Shown: piece by piece, positions 53,937 to 63,372 of the stretch
Numbering within the stretch: the stretch's first letter is position 1
Layout of the letters: each line of letters begins with the position of its first letter
Source of the DNA: CAUUJV01 sp963545565
Lineage (GTDB): Bacteria; Actinomycetota; Actinomycetes; Actinomycetales; Bifidobacteriaceae
DNA: 64,000 nucleotides
Reading direction: 5' to 3'
Assembly: GCA_963545565.1 (NCBI GenBank)
Contig: CAUUJV010000003.1
Location: forward strand, 62,001-126,000
Translations under genes and position numbers: made by a program
The notes under the pieces: model-generated
Database searches by the model: none
What the model was told of the DNA's origin: nothing
Seen by the model: only the letters and a program-made list of their open reading frames with translations

Positions 53937-54848
53937 CTAAGATTCTGAGGAAGTGTCAGAAGGTGCAGTGTCTGTCGAAGTGTTGGTTTGTGGGGCAGTG
54001 TAAGTAGATTCACTCGAAGATGATGGCTGACCATATTGAGATTGGTCATACTGCGTTTGGTTATATTGCGGCTGTCCATATTCAGATTGATTGTATTGAG
54101 GTTGACTATACGGTGATTGAACTGGCTGAACTGGCTGAACTGGCTGGCCGTACTGCTGAGCATTCTTGTCAAAGCGAGTGCCGCGAGCATCGCTCCGTGA
54201 AGCCATCAAGACGATAGAGACAATAGCCGCAGCCAACAGAACGAGTACGCCTAGGAACATCAGAACGATTCCGCCGCCTGTCATGCTGCTGGCGCCATAA
54301 TAATTAGAGTAGGAAGAAAAAGCTGTGAAAATTGCATAGCCGCCGCCTGCAGCCATCATTATAATGCTGATAAACATTGCGCCATAGATACCTGCGAGCC
54401 ACCAGCCGCTACGATTTGTGTCATGCAAACGGCGAACTGAAACAGCAAGAGTAGGAACAAGCGTAGCAAGTCCCCACAGGCTCACGAGGAATCTAAGATC
54501 TCCATTCGACGCCTGTGAAAGCATGTTAAGAACAAAAGTGATGATGGCATTTGCGAGTACCCACCACCAATATTCGCCACGGGATGCACGTCCAGTGAAC
54601 ACAATGTACTTCTTAAAGTAACGAACAACTGCCTGCGCCATGTTAATGCCGTACCAAGGCTGATCCAGTGGAGGTTCATTAGTAAAAGCAGGGTTTGGCT
54701 GCGGTTGACCGTTCGTAGGCATTCCATTCGTAGGTGTGCCATTCATTGGAGCACCATTATTTACAGGCTGACCGAAGTTCTGCTGTGATTGCTGGTCTGC
54801 GGTATTTTGACCGTATGGGGAGGGGGCGTAGCCATTAGGCTGAGTCAT
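53937..54848 (-). CDS. DUF805 membrane protein with Gln/Tyr-rich tail
   Basis: A 303-residue protein. A Pro/Asn/Gln-rich N terminus (about 1-65) precedes the DUF805 core: YFKKYIVFTGRASRGEYWWW, four helices and SVRRLHDTNRSGWW near 150. The C terminus repeats QPVQPVQ and then short SQYGQPQYNQ-like units, a low-complexity tail. Function of DUF805 is not known. Terminated by the hairpin at 53843-53887. Confidence 0.85.
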   Translation of the reverse strand: MTQPNGYAPSPYGQNTADQQSQQNFGQPVNNGAPMNGTPTNGMPTNGQPQPNPAFTNEPPLDQPWYGINMAQAVVRYFKKYIVFTGRASRGEYWWWVLANAIITFVLNMLSQASNGDLRFLVSLWGLATLVPTLAVSVRRLHDTNRSGWWLAGIYGAMFISIIMMAAGGGYAIFTAFSSYSNYYGASSMTGGGIVLMFLGVLVLLAAAIVSIVLMASRSDARGTRFDKNAQQYGQPVQPVQPVQSPYSQPQYNQSEYGQPQYNQTQYDQSQYGQPSSSSESTYTAPQTNTSTDTAPSDTSSES

Positions 54849-54938
54849 TCTTCTTCCTCTCTCGAATGCTTGTGAAAGCTCACTTATCAGTTCACTTATT
54901 CATTATCGCAGGTAATTGGCGTGAACTCAAGCTAATTC

Positions 54939-55715
54939 TTAATCAATCGAATCCTCAGAAGCTGGCCCAAGTAGTAGGTTTTCTACAAAACTGACAATTC
55001 CAAGGAGTATAGCCGTAGCAATGATGATGGCAAAGGTGGCAGAAAAAATTAGAGGAGTTCTGAATGAGTTATAAGCTGCCTGAAGCCAGATGCCAAGCCC
55101 ATAGCGAGCTCCCATATATTCCGCAGTGGCTGCTGTAGCAAACACATAAGTGGCGGCGATGCGAATTCCACCAAAGATTTGACGTGCGGCCACGCGTAAT
55201 TGTACGTGCCATAAAGTCCATATCCGTGTTGCGCCACATGTTAATGCCACATCTGCAAAATATTGCGGAACAGCCATTAATCCGCGGCAGGTTTGAACAG
55301 CAATTGGGAAAATACTAAACACAATTATCAATGCAATTTTCCCTGAAACATCAAAACCAAACCAGATAATAAAAAGCGGGGCAATCGTAATTAAGGGGAG
55401 AGTTTGTGCGCCTGTAAGCAATGGATATACCGTAGCGTGTAAAAGTCTCGAACTGTAAAGCCCAACCCCGAGAGCAATGCCAATCACAATAGAAAAAGCA
55501 AAACCTATAAGAGCTTCATAACTGGTTACATAAAGTGCGGTAGAAAGGCTTTTCCAATTGAGAATTGTAGCCTTCCAAATAGTGCTGGGTGAGGAGATTA
55601 CGCGTTCTGAGACGTGGCAAATATCCACAGCTGCTTCCCACACGATAAAAAGCACAATAACTGTTGCGGCGCTTGGCAAGTAGCGCATCCACGAGCTGAG
55701 TTTGCGGGATGTCAT
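54939..55715 (-). CDS. ABC transporter permease, SsuC/TauC/ThiX-like, without partners nearby
   Basis: A 258-residue permease with about six helices and the EAA loop ADVALTCGATRIWTLWHVQLRVAARQIFGGIRIA, of the nitrate/sulfonate/taurine/pyrimidine-precursor family. Start at the ATG at 55715; a TTG at 55733 is possible. No ATPase or binding protein is encoded on either side: gltX is divergent and DUF805 follows. It would need subunits from elsewhere. Confidence 0.85.
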   Translation of the reverse strand: MTSRKLSSWMRYLPSAATVIVLFIVWEAAVDICHVSERVISSPSTIWKATILNWKSLSTALYVTSYEALIGFAFSIVIGIALGVGLYSSRLLHATVYPLLTGAQTLPLITIAPLFIIWFGFDVSGKIALIIVFSIFPIAVQTCRGLMAVPQYFADVALTCGATRIWTLWHVQLRVAARQIFGGIRIAATYVFATAATAEYMGARYGLGIWLQAAYNSFRTPLIFSATFAIIIATAILLGIVSFVENLLLGPASEDSID

Positions 55716-55843
55716 AAAAAATCTTTCATACAAAAAGCTTCAATCTTGAGTGAATGCTGCCACCAATCACTGCAAAGACAATAGTAAACCAAGCATGCAA
55801 CACCGCACTCCACACGTCTGTGCAACGGGGCACAATAGACTTC

Positions 55844-57433
55844 ATGACTGAAACCACAGCTTTGACTGATAAGACTGAAAATAAAGATAAGGATAGCCGT
55901 GCGGATGCAGCTGATAAGGCTGGCAACATGGCAAAACCAGAATTGCCAGAAAACGTTCGTGTGCGCTTCTGCCCTTCGCCAACGGGTACTCCTCACGTGG
56001 GTATGATTCGCACTGCTCTATTTAATTGGGCTGAAGCACGTCATACTCATGGAACCTTTGTTTTCCGAATTGAAGATACAGATGCTGCTCGTGATTCTCA
56101 GGAAAGCTATGATCAGATTCTTGAATCCCTCAATTGGCTTGGAATTGATTGGGACGAAGGCATTAACGTCGGTGGAGAGCATGGGCCTTACCGTCAGTCT
56201 GAGCGTACAGACATTTATAAGAAAGTAGCACAACAGCTTCTCGATGCTGGCTATGCATATGAGTCCTATTCAACGTCAGAAGAGATTCAGGCTCGTAACG
56301 AGGCAGCTGGGCGTCCCGCGGCATTTGGTTACGACGGTTATGATCGCACCTTGACAGAAGAGCAGAAGGCCGCATTCCGCGCAGAAGGCCGCAAGCCAGC
56401 CCTTCGCATGCGTATGCCAGATGAGTCTGTGGTATTTAATGATCTTATTCGCGGCGAAATTGAGTTCAAAGCTGGCTCTGTTCCGGATTATGTGATTGTT
56501 CGTCCTAATGGGGATCCTCTTTATACTCTTACTAATCCTGTCGATGATGCAATGATGGAAATCAATGTGGTGCTTCGTGGCGAAGATTTGCTCAGCTCCA
56601 CTCCACGCCAGATTGTGCTCTACCGGGCGTTGATGGAACTTGGTATCGCAAAATCTGTTCCTTTATTCGGCCATATGCCTTATGTGATGGGGCAGGGCAA
56701 GAAGAAGCTTTCCAAGCGAGACCCCGAATCTAACCTGTTCCTGCACCGCGAAAATGGCTTCATCCGCGAAGGATTGCTTAACTATTTGGCTCTACTTGGA
56801 TGGTCGCTTTCTGCAGACCGCGATGTGTTTAGTATGGATGAGCTCGTTGAGAATTTTGACGTGCGCAATGTTAAAGCAAATCCGGCTCACTTCGATTTAG
56901 ATAAGGCTATCGCAATCAATGCGGAGCATATTCGCATGCTTGATCCTCAGGATTTCCTCAACCGCTCTGTGCCTTATCTGCACCGTGATGGCGTTGTAAG
57001 CGCTGATTCTTGGGACGCTTTGACAGACCGTGAACGCCGTATTTTGAGTGAAAGTGTTGAATTAGTTCAGCCTCGTGTGCGTTTGCTCGGTGAGGTTTCA
57101 GGCATGGTTGGTTCCCTCTTAAGTGAAGAAGGCTATATTGAGCCAGAAGCTGATGCTCGCAAGCAGCTCAAGGAATCTGCTGGAGATGTGCTTGACGCAG
57201 CAGTTGCAGCTCTTGGAACAGTTTCTGAAGATAATTGGAAGACAGATTTCATTCACGAATTGCTCAACAAAGTATTAGTGGAGGAGGGTGGATTTAAGCC
57301 ACGTTTGGCATTTGGCCCTGTGCGTGTAGCTGTTTCTGGTCGTCGTGTTTCACCTCCTTTGTTTGAGTCAATGGAAATTCTTGGAAAAGATTTAGTAATT
57401 TCACGACTCGCTGAGTTGCGGAAAAATCTTTAA
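55844..57433 (+). CDS. gltX: Glutamyl-tRNA synthetase
   Basis: A 529-residue class I synthetase. RVRFCPSPTGTPHVGMIRTALFNW carries the HIGH-type motif, IEDTDAARDSQES follows, and GKKKLSKRDPESN is the KMSKS-type loop. An acidic Lys/Asp/Ala extension of about 35 residues precedes the fold. The ATG at 55844 is used; one at 55931 (MAKPELPENV) is also possible. Directly followed by tRNA-Glu and tRNA-Gln genes. In bacteria using GatCAB this enzyme may charge both. Confidence 0.94.
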   Translation: MTETTALTDKTENKDKDSRADAADKAGNMAKPELPENVRVRFCPSPTGTPHVGMIRTALFNWAEARHTHGTFVFRIEDTDAARDSQESYDQILESLNWLGIDWDEGINVGGEHGPYRQSERTDIYKKVAQQLLDAGYAYESYSTSEEIQARNEAAGRPAAFGYDGYDRTLTEEQKAAFRAEGRKPALRMRMPDESVVFNDLIRGEIEFKAGSVPDYVIVRPNGDPLYTLTNPVDDAMMEINVVLRGEDLLSSTPRQIVLYRALMELGIAKSVPLFGHMPYVMGQGKKKLSKRDPESNLFLHRENGFIREGLLNYLALLGWSLSADRDVFSMDELVENFDVRNVKANPAHFDLDKAIAINAEHIRMLDPQDFLNRSVPYLHRDGVVSADSWDALTDRERRILSESVELVQPRVRLLGEVSGMVGSLLSEEGYIEPEADARKQLKESAGDVLDAAVAALGTVSEDNWKTDFIHELLNKVLVEEGGFKPRLAFGPVRVAVSGRRVSPPLFESMEILGKDLVISRLAELRKNL

Positions 57434-57478
57434 CGTGTATAGTTGATATCCGTTGCTTTGACGGCAGCGGAATTACAG

Positions 57479-57554
57479 GCCCCCATCGTCTAGTGGTCTA
57501 GGACATCGCCCTCTCACGGCGGCAACATGGGTTCAAATCCCATTGGGGGTACCA
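57479..57554 (+). tRNA. tRNA-Glu(CTC)
   Basis: Acceptor GCCCCCA/TGGGGGT, anticodon stem TCGCC/GGCGG with loop CTCTCAC giving anticodon CTC, T loop GTTCAAATC, encoded CCA end. Confidence 0.93.
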
Positions 57555-57580
57555 CGTTCATTAGTTATCTGGTGAACTAT

Positions 57581-57655
57581 TGGGGTATGGTGTAATTGGC
57601 AACACAGCTGATTCTGGTTCAGCCGTTCTTGGTTCGAGTCCAGGTACCCCAGCCA
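57581..57655 (+). tRNA. tRNA-Gln(CTG)
   Basis: Acceptor TGGGGTA/TACCCCA, anticodon stem GCTGA/TCAGC with loop TTCTGGT giving anticodon CTG, T loop GTTCGAGTC, encoded CCA end. It lies 26 bp after tRNA-Glu. Confidence 0.93.
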
Positions 57656-57659
57656 ATAG

Positions 57660-57688
57660 CCTCTCTTTGGAGAGGTTTTAGTTTTTAT
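57660..57688 (+). terminator. Terminator of the tRNA pair
   Basis: CCTCTC/GAGAGG hairpin (57660-57675) followed by TTTTAGTTTTTATTT. Confidence 0.75.
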
Positions 57689-57717
57689 TTAGCAATGTTT
57701 GACGTAAGCTTTTGTGT

Positions 57718-59247
57718 ATGCCTGATTCAGATTCTTCAATAACGTCAGTTCACGCTAAAGCCGAGCAGGTTCGCAAAGATGTTGCTCATAGCTCAGACAG
57801 GGCAGTAGCCCGCGTGTACTCTGCTGTGAAGGCAAAGAAGGCAAAAGTGGGAGCTGGCCAAAGCGAAGATAATAGGTCGCTTTCTATTTCTGCGCGTCTA
57901 CACCGTTTGCAATTTCACACATCTGGAAAATTTCGTGTATTGCAATTGGCTGATATTCAGGATGGGCCAAAAATTTCAGCGGATACGATTCGCTTAATTG
58001 AATCTGCATGTGATGCTGCTCGGCCAGATCTTGTAGTGTTTACCGGAAATCAGATTGCGGGTTATGACCCTGCATATGCAGAAACGTATCGCAAGCGCCG
58101 TTGGGCAACGAATTGGGATGGTGTATATGCCGTTCGTCGCAACATTATGCGCGGATTTTCTAGTGGCGCTAATGCCAATTCTGCTGATTCTCATGCTGCT
58201 AAACATGAACGCCGTGAGGATCTTGATGAAGAATATGCTGCACACATTAAGAAAACAAAAGAACTCGTAACAAAAAGTATCACGCAATTTCTCCAGCCTC
58301 TTATTGACCGCGATATTCCATTTGCTGTGACCTATGGAAATCATGATTTTCAATGCGGTATTGATATTCCGCAGCTTGACGAGATTTATCGGTCGTTCCC
58401 TGGCTGCGTGAATCCAGATATGGGGAAGAGCGCCTCGGCCGAAGAGATTCGTGAGTCGGCCGGTTCATTGCTTACAAAGCAGAGCGTGATTACATGCCAA
58501 GAAGGCACTTTTAGCTTGCCTGTGCTCGATCAAGATGGTGAAATAACAGTTCTAGGTCTCACGGTTCTTAATTCCGGCGATTATGCACGCGAAGGTGGAT
58601 ATGGTCACCCCAGCAAGAAAGCACTGAAATTCTTAAGGACTTCTCCTACAAAAATTGGTGCAAAGTCTATGATTTTTCAGCATTTGCCATTAGAACAGTA
58701 TTACCGTTTGCTGAAGCCTGTTTCTGCAACTACTGCGCACGCTATTCAAGGCTATGCTCCGTACGACAGTAAATGCTTCGTTATTGACCCAGAATTAACC
58801 GAGTCAGGCAGCTATGTGGGCGAAGGAATCAGTTGCCCACAGCATGATTCTGGTGAATTTGATGTAATGAAGGCTACGAACGGTTATTTCGCGTTGTGTT
58901 CTGCGCATGATCATCGCAACGGTTTTGCTGGCAGAGTAGATGGGATTCTACTTTGTGCAACTCCTACATGCGGTTTTGGATCATATGGGCCAGTGCCAAA
59001 ACTTCGCGCTGCGCGTCTTTTTGAATTTGATATTCGCCACCCATATGAGCCGCGTACTCAGTTACTTGAATTTGGGGAGATTGTCGGCAAGCCCTCTACG
59101 CATAAGGCATACACATATGCAATGAGCTACATGCCAACTTCTGCAGGAGACGCTACCAATCTACTGCGTAAACCTGGCGTTTTTGCCTCAATAATCGCAG
59201 GTATAGCAGGGATTTTTGCCTCACTAGGATTCAAAAAGAAAAACTAG
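57718..59247 (+). CDS. Calcineurin-like metallophosphoesterase
   Basis: A 509-residue protein. The fold starts at about 77 with FRVLQLADIQDGP (Asp-x-Gln in place of the usual Asp-x-His, as I recall for this subgroup), then LVVFTGNQIAGYD (Asn where most members have the metal-binding Asp of GDxxxxxD), TYGNHDFQ, FQHLPLEQYY and ALCSAHDHRNGF. A short hydrophobic segment lies at the C terminus (ASIIAGIAGIFASLGF), so it may be tail-anchored. No Shine-Dalgarno is seen before the ATG at 57718. Phosphodiesterase or nucleotidase role; substrate unknown. Confidence 0.82.
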   Translation: MPDSDSSITSVHAKAEQVRKDVAHSSDRAVARVYSAVKAKKAKVGAGQSEDNRSLSISARLHRLQFHTSGKFRVLQLADIQDGPKISADTIRLIESACDAARPDLVVFTGNQIAGYDPAYAETYRKRRWATNWDGVYAVRRNIMRGFSSGANANSADSHAAKHERREDLDEEYAAHIKKTKELVTKSITQFLQPLIDRDIPFAVTYGNHDFQCGIDIPQLDEIYRSFPGCVNPDMGKSASAEEIRESAGSLLTKQSVITCQEGTFSLPVLDQDGEITVLGLTVLNSGDYAREGGYGHPSKKALKFLRTSPTKIGAKSMIFQHLPLEQYYRLLKPVSATTAHAIQGYAPYDSKCFVIDPELTESGSYVGEGISCPQHDSGEFDVMKATNGYFALCSAHDHRNGFAGRVDGILLCATPTCGFGSYGPVPKLRAARLFEFDIRHPYEPRTQLLEFGEIVGKPSTHKAYTYAMSYMPTSAGDATNLLRKPGVFASIIAGIAGIFASLGFKKKN

Positions 59248-59313
59248 AAAATTTTGCTGGTTTGCTGGTCTACCAGTTTATTTGCTCGCCGTTCGCCCGC
59301 TTGCTCAGCTGTT

Positions 59314-60081
59314 TTAATTGATAGCACTTGCTTGAGCACGAGCCAAAGTTTCAGAAAGGTATTTGCCTGCACTCATAACTAGCGGGGCAAAATGACGTCC
59401 GGGTGAAATTCCCATGCGATCCGTCGGGCCAGAAATAGAAATAGCTGCAATAACCTGACCAGAAGCATTGCGGATTGGTGCAGATACGGAAGAAACTCCG
59501 CGCTCACGTTCGTTGACAGACTCAGACCATCCACGCTTGCGCACGGAATTAAGTGTTGCTGTGGTGAAGTGCGCATGGCGAAGTCCTTGATGGAGTTGTT
59601 CGGGGTCTTCCCACGCTAAAAGAATATGGGCGGCGGAGCCTGCTTCCATAGAAAGCATTGCGCCCACTGGAACAGAATCGCGAAGGCCATTAGCGCGCTC
59701 TACAGCGGCAATGCACACACGCATGTCACCTTGACGGCGGTAAATCTGCGCAGATTCACCAGTGCGGTCAAGCAAAGTTTGCAAAATCGGTTCGCTAGCA
59801 GTTAATAGGCGATCTTCACCAGCAGCTGTAGCTAACTCGGCAAAACGAGAGCCAAGAGTAAAACGACCATGCTGATCTCGTGCAATAAAGCGATGGCGTT
59901 CCAAAGCGATGGCCAAACGGTGAGCGGTTGGGCGAGCTAATCCAGTATCTCCCACAAGCTGTGCTAAAGTAGCAGGGCCGCGCTCAAGGGCATCCAGAAT
60001 AAGAGCTGCCTTATCAAGAACTCCAACGCCAGAGTGCACAGCCTTATCGGTTATTGATGTTGATTCTGAATTAGTAACCAT
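59314..60081 (-). CDS. IclR family regulator, LtbR-like
   Basis: A 255-residue regulator with an N-terminal winged helix (KAALILDALERGPATLAQLVGDTGLARPTAHRLAIAL) and a C-terminal IclR effector domain (about 90-250). It is divergent from leuCD. In corynebacteria and streptomycetes an IclR protein in this position (LtbR/NdgR) represses leuCD in response to leucine or related metabolites, so the same role is inferred. Start taken at the ATG at 60081. Confidence 0.88.
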   Translation of the reverse strand: MVTNSESTSITDKAVHSGVGVLDKAALILDALERGPATLAQLVGDTGLARPTAHRLAIALERHRFIARDQHGRFTLGSRFAELATAAGEDRLLTASEPILQTLLDRTGESAQIYRRQGDMRVCIAAVERANGLRDSVPVGAMLSMEAGSAAHILLAWEDPEQLHQGLRHAHFTTATLNSVRKRGWSESVNERERGVSSVSAPIRNASGQVIAAISISGPTDRMGISPGRHFAPLVMSAGKYLSETLARAQASAIN

Positions 60082-60394
60082 AAGCACATTAAATCATCTC
60101 AAATAGTGAAATGCAAATGTTTGTCACTTGACCAATTTGGCGTGTCGTGTAAGTGACTCAAAGTGTTGCTGGTGTGTACTAAATATTGACGATGTAATGA
60201 ACGTTGCGTCGGTTCAAAAGTCTTGGAATTTAAGAACTTTTCGAGATAGCTGTCTCGTGTCAAAGGGTGGACAGTCTGCATGTTTGAACACTGATGTTCC
60301 GTATTATGAGAGCACTTTATAGGAAATAAATGTCGAAAAAGTATTGACAACTTCGCGATTGTGTTGCAGAAGTTGCCTTACGAGGAGGATTGCC
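60082..60394. promoter_or_regulatory. Divergent control region between the IclR gene and leuC
   Basis: About 310 bp without genes. ATCTCAAATAGTGAAAT (about 60098-60114) is an imperfect inverted repeat near the regulator start and a candidate operator. TTGACA at 60344-60349 is a good -35 box for leuC, but no convincing -10 is seen at the right distance. GAGGAGG lies before leuC. Confidence 0.4.
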
Positions 60395-61798
60395 ATGGGA
60401 AAAACGATGGCTGAAAAAGTGTGGGCAGATCATCTTGTCCGCAAGGGAGAAGATGGTTCTCCAGACCTCATTTATATCGACCTGCAGCTTATGCATGAGG
60501 TGACAAGTCCACAAGCTTTTGAGGGTTTGCGACTTGCTGGCCGCAAGCCACGTCACACTGATTTGACGATTGCAACCGAAGATCACAACACTCCAACGTT
60601 CAATATTGATAAGCCAGTTGCAGATAAAACGTCTGCCATACAGATTTCAACATTGGAAAAGAATTGCAAGGAGTTTGGCGTTCGGCTGCATCCTTTGGGT
60701 GACGCAGACCAAGGTATTGTGCACGCTATAGGGCCACAACTGGGGTTGACCCAGCCTGGCATGACTGTTGTATGCGGTGATTCCCATACCTCCACGCACG
60801 GTGCTTTTGGTGCAATGGCATTCGGTATCGGTACTTCTGAGGTTGAGCATGTTTTGGCCACTCAGACCCTCTCACTCAAGCCTTTTAAGACTATGGCTAT
60901 CAACATTTCTGGTGAATTGCCACAAGGAGTAACGTCTAAAGATATTATTCTGGCTATCATCGCAAAAATTGGTACTGGCGGTGGGCAAGGTTACGTGCTG
61001 GAGTACCGCGGTGAAGCAATTCGCAAGCTTTCTATGGAAGCACGCATGACCATATGCAATATGTCCATTGAAGGTGGTGCACGCGCGGGTATGATTGCTC
61101 CAGATGAAACTACTTTTGAATATCTGAGGGGTCGTCCACATGCTCCAGAAGGTGAGATGTGGGATAAGGCAGTTGAATATTGGAAGTCTCTATGCACAGA
61201 TGATGACGCAGTGTTCGACCGCGAAGTTGATTTAGATGCCTCTGAACTTTCACCATTTGTTACGTGGGGAACGAATCCTGGTCAGGGATTGCCAATCAAT
61301 GCTTCTGTTCCAGATCCTGCTGACTTCACTGATGAAAGCAAACGCGTTGCCGCTCAGCGCTCGATTGAGTACATGGGGCTGACTCCAGGCACTCCTTTGA
61401 AGGACATTGCAGTAGATACCGTATTCATTGGCTCATGCACGAATGGTCGCATCGAAGATTTGCGCGCTGCGGCATCTATTATGAAGGGACGCCATAAGGC
61501 GAAGAATCTCCACCGTGTGCTTGTGGTTCCTGCATCTTCTCGTGTGCGTTTGCAGGCTGAAGAAGAAGGCTTAGATAAGATTTTCACAGATTTTGGTGCA
61601 GAGTGGCGCAACGCCGGTTGCTCCATGTGCTTGGGTATGAATACCGATCAGATGGTTGCTCATGAGCGCTCTGTTTCCACGTCTAACCGTAACTTCGAAG
61701 GGCGCCAGGGTCGTGGAGCGCGCACCCATTTGGTATCCCCACTTGTGGCTGCTGCTACTGCAATTCGTGGCACAATCAGTTCTCCGGCAGATTTATAA
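60395..61798 (+). CDS. leuC: 3-isopropylmalate dehydratase large subunit
   Basis: A 467-residue aconitase-family protein. Iron-sulfur ligands appear in FIGSCTNGRIEDL (about 348) and NAGCSMCLGMN (about 407 and 410); the substrate region GDSHTSTHGAFG is at about 130. It isomerises 2- and 3-isopropylmalate with LeuD in leucine synthesis. GAGGAGG precedes the ATG at 60395. leuD follows after 77 bp. Confidence 0.96.
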   Translation: MGKTMAEKVWADHLVRKGEDGSPDLIYIDLQLMHEVTSPQAFEGLRLAGRKPRHTDLTIATEDHNTPTFNIDKPVADKTSAIQISTLEKNCKEFGVRLHPLGDADQGIVHAIGPQLGLTQPGMTVVCGDSHTSTHGAFGAMAFGIGTSEVEHVLATQTLSLKPFKTMAINISGELPQGVTSKDIILAIIAKIGTGGGQGYVLEYRGEAIRKLSMEARMTICNMSIEGGARAGMIAPDETTFEYLRGRPHAPEGEMWDKAVEYWKSLCTDDDAVFDREVDLDASELSPFVTWGTNPGQGLPINASVPDPADFTDESKRVAAQRSIEYMGLTPGTPLKDIAVDTVFIGSCTNGRIEDLRAAASIMKGRHKAKNLHRVLVVPASSRVRLQAEEEGLDKIFTDFGAEWRNAGCSMCLGMNTDQMVAHERSVSTSNRNFEGRQGRGARTHLVSPLVAAATAIRGTISSPADL

Positions 61799-61875
61799 AT
61801 CAGCGTAGGCAAGCTAAAGCTAAATAGGCAAGTAAGTCAAAAGTCGAAAGTAAATCAAAGGTTTAGGTATTATTC

Positions 61876-62556
61876 ATGGAAAAATTGACCACAGTAACCG
61901 GTGTTGCTGTTCCGTTGCGGCGTTCAAACGTTGATACTGACCAAATTATTCCTGCTGTGTTCTTGAAGCGCGTCACTCGTACAGGCTTTGAAGATACACT
62001 GTTCTATGCATGGCGGCGCGATCCAGAGTTTATTTTGAATAAGGAAGCTTATAAGAATCCTCAGATTCTCGTTGCAGGGCCAGATTTTGGAACTGGTTCT
62101 TCACGCGAGCACGCTGTGTGGGCACTGCACGATTATGGATTCCGCGTGGTCATCGCTCCTCGTTTTGCTGATATTTTCTACGGCAACACTGCGAAGAATG
62201 GTGTTTTGGCAGCAATCATGCCTATAGAATCCGTTGAGCTGCTCTGGAAACTCCTTGAGGAAGAGCCAGGGCGTGAAATGACCGTAGATCTTGAAGCGCG
62301 AACGGCTACGTGCGGTGATGTGGTTCTTCCATTCGAGGTTGATGATTATGTGCGTTGGCGCTTGATGAATGGCTTCGACGACATTGATTTGACACTTCAG
62401 CATGAGGATGACATCGTTGCATATGAAAAAATGCGCGCCGAAAAGTTCCCATTCAAGCCTAAAACGCAGCCTGCAAAGCATTTGCCGTCGGTTCCAGTCC
62501 CTTCCGCTCCTGAGGTCGACACCCCTGATTGGGCTGGTCCGCTGAGCGATCGTTAG
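61876..62556 (+). CDS. leuD: 3-isopropylmalate dehydratase small subunit
   Basis: A 226-residue protein: VAVPLRRSNVDTDQIIPAVFLKRV, then VAGPDFGTGSSREHAVWAL, the swivelling domain of the aconitase family. A Pro-rich tail of about 25 residues extends beyond the usual end. Partner of LeuC. Confidence 0.95.
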   Translation: MEKLTTVTGVAVPLRRSNVDTDQIIPAVFLKRVTRTGFEDTLFYAWRRDPEFILNKEAYKNPQILVAGPDFGTGSSREHAVWALHDYGFRVVIAPRFADIFYGNTAKNGVLAAIMPIESVELLWKLLEEEPGREMTVDLEARTATCGDVVLPFEVDDYVRWRLMNGFDDIDLTLQHEDDIVAYEKMRAEKFPFKPKTQPAKHLPSVPVPSAPEVDTPDWAGPLSDR

Positions 62557-62664
62557 TTTCTACTTATTTTTATTTGTCGTCATTTGTTTGTTCGACGAGT
62601 GGAGTACCAGCTTGCATCTTCTCTCTATAATCTTTTCTAGGGCTTCCCAGATTATGATTAAACT

Positions 62665-63372
62665 ATGTTCTCGATAGCAATAGTTGAAGATGATGAGCTG
62701 GACACTCGCAAGCTCATAACTTTTTGCACGGACTTTTCTGCCCATAATAACTTTGAGCTCTCCGTTTCTACCTTTGTGGAAGCGACGAGTTTTTTAGAAA
62801 AATATAAGCCTGTTTACGACCTCATTTTTATGGACATTGAGATGCCCAATATGAATGGCTTGCAGGCTGCGCATCATTTGCACGATATTGATTCAGGTGT
62901 GTCACTCGTTTTCGTAACTAATATGGCCCAGTACGCAGCTCAGGGCTATGAGGTTGATGCAGCAGACTACATCATTAAGCCATATACATATTCAGATTTT
63001 GAACGCAAAATTACGCGAATTATTAATCGTAGACAGCGCGCATCGCAATCGATTCTTGTGCAGCAACGTGGTGGTATGGTCAAACTTCTGGTGCGTGATA
63101 TTGAATACGTAGAGTCAAAAGGGCATAACGTTATTTTTAATATGTCGCAAAATTCAGTAGTGAGCAGAGGAAGCCTTCAGAACGTTGAAGAAAAATTGCA
63201 TAATTTTGGCTTTCTCAGATGCAATAAGGCGTATATTGTTAACCCTCGTTTTATAGCCAAAATTCAAGGTAATGATGTGGTTCTTACTAATGGTGAGCTG
63301 CTGCGAATTGGCAGAACTCGAAAAAAAGAGTTTATGGAAGGGTTGGCTGCTGTTCTAGGAGAAAAATGGTAG
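62665..63372 (+). CDS. LytTR family response regulator
   Basis: A 235-residue regulator: receiver domain (about 1-120) with acidic pocket VEDDE and phospho-Asp at about 57 (LIFMDIEMPNMNG), Lys in IIKPYTY, and a C-terminal LytTR DNA-binding domain (about 135-232; IEYVESKGHNVIF, LRCNKAYIVNP). Such regulators control bacteriocin, quorum-sensing or surface genes. Overlaps the following sensor gene by 7 bp. Confidence 0.9.
   Translation: MFSIAIVEDDELDTRKLITFCTDFSAHNNFELSVSTFVEATSFLEKYKPVYDLIFMDIEMPNMNGLQAAHHLHDIDSGVSLVFVTNMAQYAAQGYEVDAADYIIKPYTYSDFERKITRIINRRQRASQSILVQQRGGMVKLLVRDIEYVESKGHNVIFNMSQNSVVSRGSLQNVEEKLHNFGFLRCNKAYIVNPRFIAKIQGNDVVLTNGELLRIGRTRKKEFMEGLAAVLGEKW

Noticed and set aside
55734..55843. 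T-box or other riboswitch before gltX
   Set aside because: The leader is too short and shows neither a T-box sequence nor a terminator/antiterminator pair.
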